64,000 nt of DNA from Prevotella sp902465605 (GCA_902465605.1 CABQNT010000002.1:124001-188000); one strand, 5' to 3'; positions 50,485 to 59,926 are shown, counted from the first letter of the stretch. Notes: a model not told the origin generated them from the sequence alone. Numbers and translations are program-made.

Positions 50485-52473
50485 ATGAATCTAAATTTAA
50501 GTTCAGAGATTGTATTAACTAAAATTCCGGTTGAAATATACCGACCTAAAACGGCCATAGACCGTTCGGAGTTAACGCGTTACGAAAAAATACACACGAA
50601 CATCTTTGCCCAAGAGGAAGAGGGTGCGAAGCATGTGGCAGAAAATATAGCCGGCATTATTAAGAATAAGCAAAAAGAAGGCAAGTTTTGTATACTCGGT
50701 TTAGGTACAGGTTTGTCGCTCACGCCTATTTTCAAAGAGCTGATTAGGATGTACGAAGCTAAACAGTTGAGTTTTCACAATGTTGTTGTTTTCAATGCTT
50801 ACGAATATTTCCCGCTCACATCCAAGTCGCAAAACAGCAGTATCAATCAGTTGTGCACACGCTTTTTAGATCACGTAGATATAGATAAGAAAAACATATT
50901 TACCTTAGACGGTAGCATTTCGCAAGACGATGTGCAGAATCATTGTCGCTTATACGAGGAGCGTATCAACACGTTTGGAGGTATTGACGTGATGTTGATT
51001 GGTATTGGTCGTAGTGGAAACATCGCCTGTAACGTGCCTGGATCTACTGTGACCAGCAACTCGCGCATTATCTTAGTAGACAATGTGCTGCGACAAGAAA
51101 TGACTTTGAGCTTTGGAACGAACGAACAAGTACCTCCTTGCTCTATCACCATGGGTGTCGCAACCCTCTTGAAAGCAAAGAAAATATTCCTTGCTGCATG
51201 GAGTGAGGAAAAGGCTGAGGTTATTGAAAAGACCGTAGAGGGTGTGATTACCGATGCGCTTCCTGCCTCATTCTTGCAAACTCACAACAATGTTGAAGTG
51301 GTTATCGACCTGCCAGCAGCATCTCGATTGACACGTATCGTGCATCCTTGGCTTGTAAAATCGTGCCAATGGACTGATAAATTGGTGCGCTCAGCATTGG
51401 TATGGTTATGCCAGCTCACCGGAAAACCCATCTTGAAGTTGACAAATAAAGATTACAACGACCACGGTTTGAGCGAGTTGTTGGCACTTTATGGTTCGGC
51501 TTACAATGCCAACATTAAGATTTTTAACGACTTACAGCATACCATTACGGGTTGGCCAGGTGGCAAACCGAATGCTGATGACACATACCGTCCGGAGCGT
51601 GCGAAACCATTTCCCAAGCGAGTGATAGTCTTTTCCCCGCATCCCGACGATGATGTAATCTCCATGGGTGGCACCTTACGCCGACTGGTTCAGCAGAGAC
51701 ACGACCTCCATGTGGCTTACGAAACCAGTGGAAACATTGCCGTAGGCGATGAAGAAGTAACGCGTTTCATGCACTTCATCAACGGATTTAATCAGATATT
51801 CGATGGAGAAAAGGATAAGGTGATTAAGCAAAAGTATAGTGAAATTAAGAAATTCTTGGCAAATAAGAAGGATGGCGACATCGACACCTTAGACGTGCGC
51901 ACCATCAAGGGCTTGATTCGGCGTGGCGAAGCACGCACGGCTTGTACATACAATGGCGTACCATTAGACCATGTTCACTTCCTTGACTTGCCTTTCTACG
52001 AGTCGGGTAAAATTGAAAAACTGCCGATGACGGAAAAGGATGTTGAGATTGTGCGCCAACTTTTGCAAGAGGTTAAGCCGCATCAAATATATGTAGCAGG
52101 CGATTTGGCTGATCCACATGGTACTCATAAGAAATGTACTGATGCCGTGTTGGCTGCTCTTGAACTTGAAAAAGAAGATGGAGCAGAATGGTTGAAAGAT
52201 TGTAAAGTGTGGATGTATCGTGGTGCTTGGGCTGAATGGGAAATTGAAAACATTGAGATGTGTGTACCCATGAGTCCAGAAGAGTTGCGTGCTAAGCGCA
52301 ACAGCATCTTGAAACATCAGAGTCAAATGGAGAGTGCTCCATTCCTAGGCAACGATGAACGTTTGTTCTGGCAGCGATCAGAAGACCGCAATCATGCTAC
52401 CGCAGCCCTTTACGATAGTCTAGGGTTGGCATGCTACGAAGCCATGGAGGCATTTGTAGAGTACAAAGTATAG
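50485..52473 (+). CDS. NagB-like (catalytically degenerate) / PIG-L deacetylase fusion
   Basis: A 662-residue two-domain protein. Residues about 1-300 are NagB-like, but the four catalytic positions of NagB are changed: Asp72 to Tyr106, Asp141 to Ser177, His143 to Asn179, Glu148 to Val184. Residues about 380-640 are a PIG-L/LmbE zinc deacetylase with PHPDDD (His386, Asp388, Asp389) and DPHGTH (His545, His548) intact. It is often annotated as a GlcN-6-P deaminase, which these residues argue against. Inference: the NagB-like part binds an amino-sugar phosphate or regulates, and the PIG-L part deacetylates a GlcNAc derivative. No nagA is in the window. Confidence 0.88.
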   Translation: MNLNLSSEIVLTKIPVEIYRPKTAIDRSELTRYEKIHTNIFAQEEEGAKHVAENIAGIIKNKQKEGKFCILGLGTGLSLTPIFKELIRMYEAKQLSFHNVVVFNAYEYFPLTSKSQNSSINQLCTRFLDHVDIDKKNIFTLDGSISQDDVQNHCRLYEERINTFGGIDVMLIGIGRSGNIACNVPGSTVTSNSRIILVDNVLRQEMTLSFGTNEQVPPCSITMGVATLLKAKKIFLAAWSEEKAEVIEKTVEGVITDALPASFLQTHNNVEVVIDLPAASRLTRIVHPWLVKSCQWTDKLVRSALVWLCQLTGKPILKLTNKDYNDHGLSELLALYGSAYNANIKIFNDLQHTITGWPGGKPNADDTYRPERAKPFPKRVIVFSPHPDDDVISMGGTLRRLVQQRHDLHVAYETSGNIAVGDEEVTRFMHFINGFNQIFDGEKDKVIKQKYSEIKKFLANKKDGDIDTLDVRTIKGLIRRGEARTACTYNGVPLDHVHFLDLPFYESGKIEKLPMTEKDVEIVRQLLQEVKPHQIYVAGDLADPHGTHKKCTDAVLAALELEKEDGAEWLKDCKVWMYRGAWAEWEIENIEMCVPMSPEELRAKRNSILKHQSQMESAPFLGNDERLFWQRSEDRNHATAALYDSLGLACYEAMEAFVEYKV

Positions 52474-52569
52474 GTAAGATTTTACGCCTGTTTGAATGCT
52501 TCTCAAATATCTTTTCCAGAAGAAAAAATATTTGCGACGCATGAAAAACAGCTGTTTAGAATAAATGAT

Positions 52570-52647
52570 TTACCCCAGTTATAGGTAGGCTTTGAAAACA
52601 TTTGAGCTGTTTCAACTCGTTTATAGCCATCCCTTTAACTGGGGTAA
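52570..52647. repeat. 12-bp inverted repeat closing a 54-base loop between convergent genes
   Basis: TTACCCCAGTTA (52570-52581) pairs with TAACTGGGGTAA (52636-52647). An inner partial stem (AGGCT/AGCC region) could extend it. It lies between the fusion gene and ansA, 28 bp from the latter's stop; likely a transcription or mRNA 3'-end structure, though it lacks a long T-run. Confidence 0.6.
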
Positions 52648-52674
52648 TTATGCTTTTGCTGGCAGATAGAAGGG

Positions 52675-53730
52675 TCAGTTCATGGTGACGTTTGGAGGAA
52701 GAGTAATCTCTCCTGCTATCGATTGTTTCATCTTTTGGCAGATAGTGTTATAGTCATCATATTGAGCCTGCAAAAACATTAACTTGGCAAGGGCTGCTTC
52801 AACGGTACTGTCGTAACCGCTAACAACACCAGCATTTTGCAATTGATACCCATTGTCATAACGCGACATCTCCACATTGCCCAATACGCACTGGCTAACA
52901 TTAACGACAATGACACCTCTTTCCGCTGCTTGACTAAGCAATTGGGTGAGCCATGACGTCTGAGGTGCATTTCCGCTTCCGTAACTGCGCATCACAATGC
53001 CCCTCAAGTTGGGTACTTCAAGAATTTGTTGCACAATATCTTCCTGTAAACCGGGAAACAGTGACAACGCCATTACATGAGGATCCATGTGTGTATGGGG
53101 AACCATAGGCTTCTTGAAGTTGGGCTTCAAAATAAGATGTTCATGATAGTTGAAGTTCACGCCCGCATCACAGAGGTGTGGAAAGTTGAAAGAATCGAAG
53201 GCATTGAATCCATCTGCATTCTGTTTCGTACTGCGATTGCCCCGCAACAGACGCCCATTGAAATATATACACACCTCTGGAACGATGGCCGTTCCGTCTT
53301 CGTGATGAGCCGAGGCCAGTTCGATACTTGATATGAGATTTTCCTTTCCGTCTGTCCTCAGCACGCCAATTGGCAACTGACTACCAGTCAGCACAACGGG
53401 CTTTGTAAGATTTTCCAACATGAATGATAGGGCAGAGGCGGTATAGGCCATTGTATCGGTTCCGTGCAGAATGACGAATCCGTCATAATGTTCATAGCGT
53501 TCGCTGATGATGGTCACCAGCTTTGCCCACATGTTGGGTGTCATGTCACTCGAATCAATGGGCGGTATGAACTGATAAACGTCAACATCTGTCTGAATTA
53601 ATTCAAACTCCGGCACGTTCTCAACCAAATGATGAAAGTCGAGAGGCTCCAAAGCACCAGTCTTGATGTTCTGCCCCATGCCGATGGTGCCACCGGTGTA
53701 GATTAGTAAAACCTTGTTTGTTCTTTTCAT
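52675..53730 (-). CDS. ansA: type I (cytosolic) L-asparaginase
   Basis: A 351-residue asparaginase making aspartate and ammonia. The two threonine motifs are YTGGTIGM near residue 11 and LHGTDTMAYTASALSF near 90. No signal peptide, and the C-terminal part (SYGSGNAPQ; VNVSQCVLGNVEMSRYDNG) fits the allosteric type I enzymes. It follows rlmD by 24 bp on the same strand. Confidence 0.94.
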   Translation of the reverse strand: MKRTNKVLLIYTGGTIGMGQNIKTGALEPLDFHHLVENVPEFELIQTDVDVYQFIPPIDSSDMTPNMWAKLVTIISERYEHYDGFVILHGTDTMAYTASALSFMLENLTKPVVLTGSQLPIGVLRTDGKENLISSIELASAHHEDGTAIVPEVCIYFNGRLLRGNRSTKQNADGFNAFDSFNFPHLCDAGVNFNYHEHLILKPNFKKPMVPHTHMDPHVMALSLFPGLQEDIVQQILEVPNLRGIVMRSYGSGNAPQTSWLTQLLSQAAERGVIVVNVSQCVLGNVEMSRYDNGYQLQNAGVVSGYDSTVEAALAKLMFLQAQYDDYNTICQKMKQSIAGEITLPPNVTMN

Positions 53731-53754
53731 AGTAGATTTGTTTTAGACTTTGTC

Positions 53755-55173
53755 TTAGCGTTGCTCAAGCAGTACCACGTTCTCAACATGTGGCGTGTGG
53801 GGGAACATATCGACTGGCTGAACGGCCATTACCTTGTACTGCTCATCCAACATTTGCAGGTCGCGCGCTTGTGTTGCAGGATTGCAACTGACGTAAACAA
53901 TGCGTTGGGGAGCTGCTCCGAGAATGGTTCGAACCACATCTGGATGCATGCCTGCGCGTGGAGGATCGGTGATAATGACATCAGGACGGCCATGTTCGGT
54001 AATGAATTCCTCGGTAAGAATGTCCTTCATGTCGCCTGCGTAGAACAGGGTGTTGGGTATGTTGTTGGTTGCCGAATTGACTTTCGCATCCTTGATGGCA
54101 TCTTCTACGTATTCAATGCCGATGACTTTCTGGGCATCTCTGGCCACGAAATTGGCAATGGTACCCGTTCCCGTGTATAAATCGTAAACCAACTCTTTAC
54201 CGGTAAGTTGGGCAAACTCGCGTGCCACGCTGTATAGATGGTAAGCCTGGTTGGTATTGGTTTGGTAAAAACTCTTGGCTGCCACTTTGAACTTTAGGTC
54301 GCCCATGGTTTCCGTGATATGATCTTTTCCCTTGAACACCACAACCGTTTGGTCGCCAAAGGTATCATTACACTTCTGGTTGTCCACGTAAAGTAGGGAA
54401 GTTATCTGTGGAAAGGTGTCAGCCACATGCTGCAATAGCCCATGCGCACGTTGCTCGTCGCCCTCTTCCTGGAACTTAAACTGAACCAGCACCATCCACT
54501 CACCCGTGTTCGCACTGCGTATCATGATGTCGCGCAGCAGTCCTGTTTGTGCTCTCAGGTCAAAGAAGCTGATGTCGTGGTCGATGGCATAGTCGCGAAT
54601 GCAGTTTCTGATTTGATTGCAGAGGTCATCCATGAGCCAGCATTTCTCAATGGGATAGATTTTATCAAAGGCTCCTGTGATGTGAAAACCAATTGCATTC
54701 ATGTGGTCATATTTCACCCCACCGGTCACCTCTTCCCAAGTCAGCCATCGTTTGTTGGAGCAACCAAACTCCAGTTTGTTGCGGTATTCATACGTCTTTT
54801 CTGACCCCATGATAGGTCTGAATTCAGGCAATTCTATCTTACCGATTCGCTCCAGTTGGTCGTGTACTTGCTTTTGTTTAGCCTTAAGTTGTTCTCCATA
54901 GGGCAACATTTGCCACTTACATCCACCACAAATTCCAAAATGCTGGCACTTTGGCGTTTGTCGCACATCACTGTATTTGATGAAACGTACCACCTCGGCT
55001 TCGCAATAGTGGTGCTTTTTTTTGCGCACTTGTAAATCTACCACGTCTCCAGGTACTGCAAATGGCACAAATATGACCATGTCGTCTATGCGTGCCAACG
55101 ACTTTCCTTCGGCGGCAACGTCCGTAATTAGGATATTTTCTAAAAGGGGTAAAGGCTTCTTTTTTCTTGACAT
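53755..55173 (-). CDS. rlmD: 23S rRNA (uracil-5-)-methyltransferase, RlmD/RumA-type
   Basis: A 472-residue SAM-dependent RNA m5U methyltransferase. A TRAM domain (1-75) and an iron-sulfur segment CQHFGICGGC are followed by the methyltransferase domain with DLYTGTGTIANFVA and the catalytic-Cys motif VSCNPATQARD. Homologues modify U1939 and/or U747 of 23S rRNA; target here undefined. The ATG at 55173 (MSRKKKPLPLLENI) is preferred because the in-frame upstream stretch to 55365 lacks family similarity and runs into array F. Confidence 0.92.
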   Translation of the reverse strand: MSRKKKPLPLLENILITDVAAEGKSLARIDDMVIFVPFAVPGDVVDLQVRKKKHHYCEAEVVRFIKYSDVRQTPKCQHFGICGGCKWQMLPYGEQLKAKQKQVHDQLERIGKIELPEFRPIMGSEKTYEYRNKLEFGCSNKRWLTWEEVTGGVKYDHMNAIGFHITGAFDKIYPIEKCWLMDDLCNQIRNCIRDYAIDHDISFFDLRAQTGLLRDIMIRSANTGEWMVLVQFKFQEEGDEQRAHGLLQHVADTFPQITSLLYVDNQKCNDTFGDQTVVVFKGKDHITETMGDLKFKVAAKSFYQTNTNQAYHLYSVAREFAQLTGKELVYDLYTGTGTIANFVARDAQKVIGIEYVEDAIKDAKVNSATNNIPNTLFYAGDMKDILTEEFITEHGRPDVIITDPPRAGMHPDVVRTILGAAPQRIVYVSCNPATQARDLQMLDEQYKVMAVQPVDMFPHTPHVENVVLLEQR

Positions 55174-55319
55174 CTTGCTTGTTTTGGTTGGTAAAATTAA
55201 GGTAAAATCTGTAATTGTCCAAACAATTTGACAATATTTTCTTGAAGAACAGTTGAACCAGCTAACCATCTCAAAATTCATGTTCTTATCAAGCCTGTCA
55301 TCCACATCTTTTAAATAGC

Positions 55320-55407
55320 ATGTAAATTGGCGTGTAAAGTCAATGAGTTTGACCTTGAAAAGCATTGACTTTGGAGGTTAAACTCAATGCTATTGGCAGG
55401 CATGAAA
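55320..55407. repeat. 22-bp dyad array F
   Basis: Units start at 55320, 55342, 55364 and 55386, exactly 22 bp apart (ATGTAAATTGG, AATGAGTTTGA, ATTGACTTTGG, AATGCTATTGG). It lies about 150 bp upstream of rlmD and immediately before a terminator-like hairpin. Confidence 0.8.
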
Positions 55408-55445
55408 AATATAAAAACGGCAAGATGTCATGCATCTTGCCGTTT
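55402..55445 (-). terminator. strong hairpin with T-rich tail, far from any stop codon
   Basis: A 13-bp perfect stem (55415-55427 with 55433-55445) has a 5-base loop; the minus strand continues TTTTATATTTTTC. The nearest minus-strand gene upstream ends 420 bp earlier, so it closes either a long 3' untranslated region or an unrecognised transcript. Confidence 0.75.
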
Positions 55446-55750
55446 GGTGTTAATAACCTTCTGTGGTTTAGCTATATATAAAAAATTGAAAAAGTTAAAC
55501 TGCAACGTTATTCTTTTGTTCTTATTTCTATACTGAAAGCTTTTAATTGCCGTCTTTTGGAAATATTCTGATAAAGAAAGTGAACAAACTTTTGCGCATA
55601 TTCTCTTCAACAATGTTGGCTTTGGTTGAGTGAAGGCTAGTTTAAAATGTATTGAAAGTTACCTGACGGTTAGGCTAATCTTAGTTGATACATGCGAGCT
55701 ATATGATAGCTTGATAGTTCCCCATCATGATAACTTAAGTTAAACGAGTG

Positions 55751-55841
55751 AAATTAATTTAGCATATCAATCATTCTGTACAAAGATTTGTTGGTGATGA
55801 AGTTTACATCTTACAGACTGACTTATATGCTAAATTAATTT
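55751..55841. repeat. 17-bp perfect inverted repeat enclosing 57 bp (91-bp element)
   Basis: AAATTAATTTAGCATAT (55751-55767) and its exact complement (55825-55841) flank 57 bp. TAAACG occurs just outside both ends (55741-55746, 55844-55849). It lies 27 bp after the transporter stop. The 55446-55867 gap otherwise shows no gene. Miniature mobile element or 3'-UTR structure are both possible. Confidence 0.75.
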
Positions 55842-55867
55842 GATAAACGGTAATATCCTAATTTACA

Positions 55868-57556
55868 TCAACCGCAGCAGAATAGAACAATAAGCTGAGC
55901 TGTGAAGATTCGGAGGAACATGCTTAACGGATAAACAGTGGAATAACCCGTTGATGGTGCGTCATGCGAACAAACTTGATTGGCGTATGCCAGTGCAGGT
56001 GGATCGGTATAAGTACCTGCTATCATGCCCATAATGGTGAAATAGTTGAATTTGTACTTCAAGCGAGCAATGGTGCCGACAATAAGAATGGGTATGACCG
56101 TAATGAGAACACCTGTGTAGACGTACTTCAATCCGTCACCTTGAACAACGGTGTTAACAAATCCATCCCCGGCCTTGATACCAACACTGGCTAAAAAAAG
56201 AACCAAACCAATCTCGCGCAGCATCATGTTGGCCGATGTTGTGGTATAAGTCACTAGCTTCATTCTATAGCCATAACGCCCAATCAAGATAGCGATGATC
56301 AACGGACCGCCTGCAAGACCCAGTTTCAAGGGGACAGGCATGCCAGGAATGGCAATAGGGAAACTACCAAAGAGGATTCCTATAAAGATACCAATGAAGA
56401 TGGTTGCAATGTTAGGTGCGTTGAGTCGTCGCATGGAGTTGCCCAACATACGTTCTACGCGATTGACGTTTTCTTCATGTCCTACCATCATGATACGGTC
56501 GCCTACGTGCAGGTGAAGGTCGTGACTGGCAAACAAGTCGATGCCCTGACGGGTGATTCTCGTGATGTTAACACCGTAAATGCTGGAGAAATGCATCTTG
56601 CCCAGTACTTTTCCATTCATCGACGGATTTGTGATGACTACTCGTTTAGAAATCATCGGTTGTTTCTTTTCTTCTTCAACCCAAGGCAACTCTGCAGCAT
56701 GTCCAAAGCTCTTGATGACCTCTGCGTCTGATTCAGCACAAACGATGAGCATCTCGTCGCCTTTGTGCACCACGGTTTCGCCATTTGGTATCTGGATGAT
56801 GTCATCGTGTTTCAGCCTAGAACAGACGAATTCTCGATTCAAGAATTCCGAAATCTCTTGTAATGATCGTCCTTCAACGTATGAGTTGTCTACGCTAAGA
56901 CGAATTTGGCATGGCTTAACAGACGTGTTTTCTTCTTCTGCTTGCATCAGTTTGTCTTCTTCTTCATTCAAGTTTATTTTGCAAATGAAGCGTATGGCAA
57001 TGGTTGCAGCGATGATACCCAACACGCCAAGTGGATAAGCGCAGGCATACCCACTGGCTATTTGTGGAACGTTACCATTTGTAAAAACAGAGGTGAGTGC
57101 CTCGTTAGCAGCGCCCAAGCCTGGTGTGTTGGTTACAGCGCCATAAAGCGTTCCTACCATCATGGGCAGATTGGTCACATCAGAGGTGTCGAAAAAGATG
57201 AAATAACAGGCAAACATCACGGCGATGTTGAGCAAAACAGCCGTTGTGGTAAGCATATTGAGGGTGATACCGCCACGCTTGAAACTTTCAAAAAAGCCAG
57301 GACCTACTTGTAATCCGATACAGAAAACGAATAGAATCAGACCAAAATCCTGAATGAATGTCAGCAGACTGACAGGTGCGGTGAATCCAATGTGTCCAGC
57401 AACAATGCCTGCAAAGAGCACGAAGGTAACGCCCAAAGAGATTCCACCTATCTTAACTTTTCCCAATAAAACGCCAACAGCGATGACACTTGCGTAGAGT
57501 AAAACAATGTGCGCAACCGACTCGTTGTTGGTAAACAATTCAATGATCCAGTCCAT
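55868..57556 (-). CDS. AspT/YidE-type putative antiporter with two TrkA-C domains
   Basis: A 562-residue membrane protein. Two blocks of five to six hydrophobic helices (about 15-190 and 385-560) belong to the aspartate:alanine antiporter duplication family; each block contains a GTYTDPPALAYA or GAVTNTPGLGAAN-type signature. Between them (about 210-370) are two RCK C-terminal (TrkA-C) domains, which in relatives bind small ligands. Substrate unknown. The ATG at 57556 (MDWIIELF) lies 16 bp after the proS stop. Confidence 0.87.
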   Translation of the reverse strand: MDWIIELFTNNESVAHIVLLYASVIAVGVLLGKVKIGGISLGVTFVLFAGIVAGHIGFTAPVSLLTFIQDFGLILFVFCIGLQVGPGFFESFKRGGITLNMLTTTAVLLNIAVMFACYFIFFDTSDVTNLPMMVGTLYGAVTNTPGLGAANEALTSVFTNGNVPQIASGYACAYPLGVLGIIAATIAIRFICKINLNEEEDKLMQAEEENTSVKPCQIRLSVDNSYVEGRSLQEISEFLNREFVCSRLKHDDIIQIPNGETVVHKGDEMLIVCAESDAEVIKSFGHAAELPWVEEEKKQPMISKRVVITNPSMNGKVLGKMHFSSIYGVNITRITRQGIDLFASHDLHLHVGDRIMMVGHEENVNRVERMLGNSMRRLNAPNIATIFIGIFIGILFGSFPIAIPGMPVPLKLGLAGGPLIIAILIGRYGYRMKLVTYTTTSANMMLREIGLVLFLASVGIKAGDGFVNTVVQGDGLKYVYTGVLITVIPILIVGTIARLKYKFNYFTIMGMIAGTYTDPPALAYANQVCSHDAPSTGYSTVYPLSMFLRIFTAQLIVLFCCG

Positions 57557-57572
57557 TTTTATGGTTTTATAA

Positions 57573-59054
57573 TTAATAACTGCGAGCGATGATGACACGA
57601 TGTTTAGCTGGTTTACCTGAAACCATGTCTACACCGGGTGTTTGTTCAAAGCCAAATGGGACACAGCGAATAGTTGCTTGTGTCTCTTCTTTAATCCTTG
57701 CTTCGGTCTCTTCGGTTCCATCCCAGTGACAAAGGAAAAATCCACCATCTTTTATCTTCTCTTTAAACTCATCATAGTTATCGCATTCATAAATATGAGC
57801 ATCACGATAATCTTTGGCTTTCTTCAGAATGTTTGCTTGAATGTCGTCAAGTAGCTTGTGGATGTATTCGGTCAATCCTTCAACAGGGATGGTTTCTTTC
57901 TCTAAAGTGTCGCGGCGCATCACTTCAATCGTGTTGTTTTCAAGATCTCTGCCACCCATAACCAGGCGCACAGGGACACCTTTTAACTCGTAATCAGCAA
58001 ACTTGAATCCTGGACGTTTGTTGTTGCTGTCATCGTATTTCACGGCGATGCCAAGCTTTTTCATGTCCTCCATAAACGGATTCAACTTATCTGAGATTGC
58101 CTTATGCTGTTCCTCATTCTTAGCAATAGGAATGATGACAACCTGAATGGGGGCCAGCTTTGGAGGTAATACCAAACCATTATCATCAGAGTGGGTCATA
58201 ATGAGTGCGCCAATCAGTCGTGTAGATACACCCCAACTTGTCGCCCATACATACTCTGGTTTGTTCTCCTTATTCAAATAGGTGACATCAAATGATTTGG
58301 CAAAGTTCTGACCCAAGAAATGACTGGTACCGCTCTGCAAAGCCTTACCGTCTTGCATCATGGCCTCAATCGTATAAGTATCCAAGGCCCCGGCAAAGCG
58401 TTCGGTCTCGCTCTTCACGCCCTGCACCACGGGAACGGCCATCCATTGTTCAGCAAAGTCGGCATATACCTTGAGCATCTTCTGTGCTTCTTCTTCAGCT
58501 TCTTCACGCGTTGCGTGGGCAGTGTGACCCTCCTGCCATAAAAATTCTGATGTTCTCAGAAATGGACGTGTACGCATTTCCCAGCGCATGACGTTGCACC
58601 ACTGGTTGCACATCAATGGCAGGTCGCGCCAAGACTGTATCCAGTTCTTATATGTATTCCATATAATGGTTTCTGAGGTAGGACGAATAATCAGTTCTTC
58701 TTCCAGTTTTGCAGTGGGATCTACTTCCACACTATCGCCTGTTTCTGATGATTTAAGTCGGTAGTGTGTAACAACCGCACATTCTTTCGCAAACCCTTTC
58801 ACGTGTTCAGCCTCGCGACTCAGGAATGATTTGGGTATTAAAAGAGGGAAATAGGCATTTTGTGCACCTGTTTCTTTAAACATCTTGTCCAGCTGTTGCT
58901 GCATTTTTTCCCAGATGGCGTAGCCGTATGGCTTGATGACCATGCAGCCACGCACTGCCGATTGTTCAGCCAAATCAGCCTTAACAACCAAATCATTATA
59001 CCACTGACTATAGTTTTCAGACCTTTTGGTCAAATCTTTTAATTCTTTTGCCAT
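57573..59054 (-). CDS. proS: prolyl-tRNA synthetase (archaeal/eukaryotic-like type)
   Basis: A 493-residue class II synthetase charging tRNA-Pro. It is the short form without the bacterial editing insertion: RGCMVIKPYGYAIWE, motif 2 region RWEMRTRPFLRTSEFLWQEGHTAHAT, and the C-terminal zinc-binding-like domain ending in RVIIARSY. Such ProRS is normal for Bacteroidota. It leads the transporter gene on the same transcript. A -7 box lies about 100 bp upstream. Confidence 0.95.
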   Translation of the reverse strand: MAKELKDLTKRSENYSQWYNDLVVKADLAEQSAVRGCMVIKPYGYAIWEKMQQQLDKMFKETGAQNAYFPLLIPKSFLSREAEHVKGFAKECAVVTHYRLKSSETGDSVEVDPTAKLEEELIIRPTSETIIWNTYKNWIQSWRDLPLMCNQWCNVMRWEMRTRPFLRTSEFLWQEGHTAHATREEAEEEAQKMLKVYADFAEQWMAVPVVQGVKSETERFAGALDTYTIEAMMQDGKALQSGTSHFLGQNFAKSFDVTYLNKENKPEYVWATSWGVSTRLIGALIMTHSDDNGLVLPPKLAPIQVVIIPIAKNEEQHKAISDKLNPFMEDMKKLGIAVKYDDSNNKRPGFKFADYELKGVPVRLVMGGRDLENNTIEVMRRDTLEKETIPVEGLTEYIHKLLDDIQANILKKAKDYRDAHIYECDNYDEFKEKIKDGGFFLCHWDGTEETEARIKEETQATIRCVPFGFEQTPGVDMVSGKPAKHRVIIARSY

Positions 59055-59156
59055 GTTATCTTGATGAATAGTTATTTTCTTCTAAAATAGGGAAAATCAT
59101 ATAACATTTTAGTGATATCCCTTTTGACCATAAGTTTGTATTGCTTAAATTTGTCG

Positions 59157-59164
59157 CAAAATTA
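59157..59164 (-). promoter_or_regulatory. -7 box of proS
   Basis: TAATTTTG on the minus strand, 103 bp before the ATG; no clear -33 box. The implied leader is about 95 nt; I see no known leader element in it. Confidence 0.45.
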
Positions 59165-59207
59165 CAAAAAATTGTTGACTTGGGCATGATAATGCAATAA
59201 AAAGAAT

Positions 59208-59215
59208 TATCTTTG
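59208..59215 (+). promoter_or_regulatory. -7 box of the OmpA-family gene
   Basis: TATCTTTG, 34 bp before the ATG at 59249, divergent from the proS box about 45 bp away. Confidence 0.55.
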
Positions 59216-59248
59216 CAAATATAAATATAAACACAAAACTGAGTGATT

Positions 59249-59926
59249 ATGAAGAAAATGAAATTTATGACATTGGCTCTTTGCCTTTTAACCGTCTTTA
59301 GTTGTTCTACAAAACAGGGAACCGGAGCTTTGGCAGGTGCTGGCGGTGGTGCCGCCTTAGGAGCCATTATTGGCAAGATAGCTGGTAACGCTGGCGTTGG
59401 AGCTGCCATCGGTGGCGCGGTAGGAGCTGGCGCTGGTGCTATGATTGGCCGTCACATGGATAAGGTAGCGCAAGAAACTGCAGCACAAGTGGAGAATGCT
59501 AAGGTAGAAGAAGTGAAAGACAAAAACGGCCTTGACGCCGTGAAGGTAACCTTTGACAGCGGCATTTTGTTCGCCAGCAGCAAGGCTAATTTGAATCAAA
59601 CCAGCAAGAATGAACTGGCAAAGTTCTCTACCGTTCTGAAGAAAAACAAGGATTGTCATATTGATGTTTATGGACATACCGACTCAACCGGTAATGACGG
59701 CATCAACATTCCATTAAGCAACGACCGCGCCCGCAGCGTCGTGAACTACCTCAGGAGTTGTGGTGTTCCGTCCAGTCAGTTCCAGAATGTTGTAGGACAG
59801 GGCAGTACACAGCCCGTGGCCGACAATCGTACCAAGGCAGGACGTCAGCAGAACCGTCGCGTAGAGGTGTTCCTCTATGCCAGTCCGGCTATGGTTGAAG
59901 CTGCAAATGCAGGAACTCTTAACTAA
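59249..59926 (+). CDS. OmpA-family lipoprotein with glycine-zipper segment
   Basis: A 225-residue lipoprotein. Signal MKKMKFMTLALCLLTVFSC; Cys19 is the lipid anchor. Residues about 25-75 form a Gly/Ala-rich glycine zipper (GAGGGAALGAIIGKIAGNAG), and residues about 105-210 the OmpA C-terminal peptidoglycan-binding domain (DVYGHTDSTGND, LSNDRARSVVNYLRSCGV, QQNRRVEVFL). It should tether outer membrane to peptidoglycan, like the YiaD/Pal group. Own promoter and terminator; a GTG two codons upstream is not used. Confidence 0.92.
   Translation: MKKMKFMTLALCLLTVFSCSTKQGTGALAGAGGGAALGAIIGKIAGNAGVGAAIGGAVGAGAGAMIGRHMDKVAQETAAQVENAKVEEVKDKNGLDAVKVTFDSGILFASSKANLNQTSKNELAKFSTVLKKNKDCHIDVYGHTDSTGNDGINIPLSNDRARSVVNYLRSCGVPSSQFQNVVGQGSTQPVADNRTKAGRQQNRRVEVFLYASPAMVEAANAGTLN

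Noticed and set aside
55428..55613. 61-codon minus-strand open frame in the rlmD-transporter gap
   Set aside because: It runs into the terminator hairpin, is Lys/Phe/Ile-rich as expected of AT-rich DNA, and has no promoter or start context.
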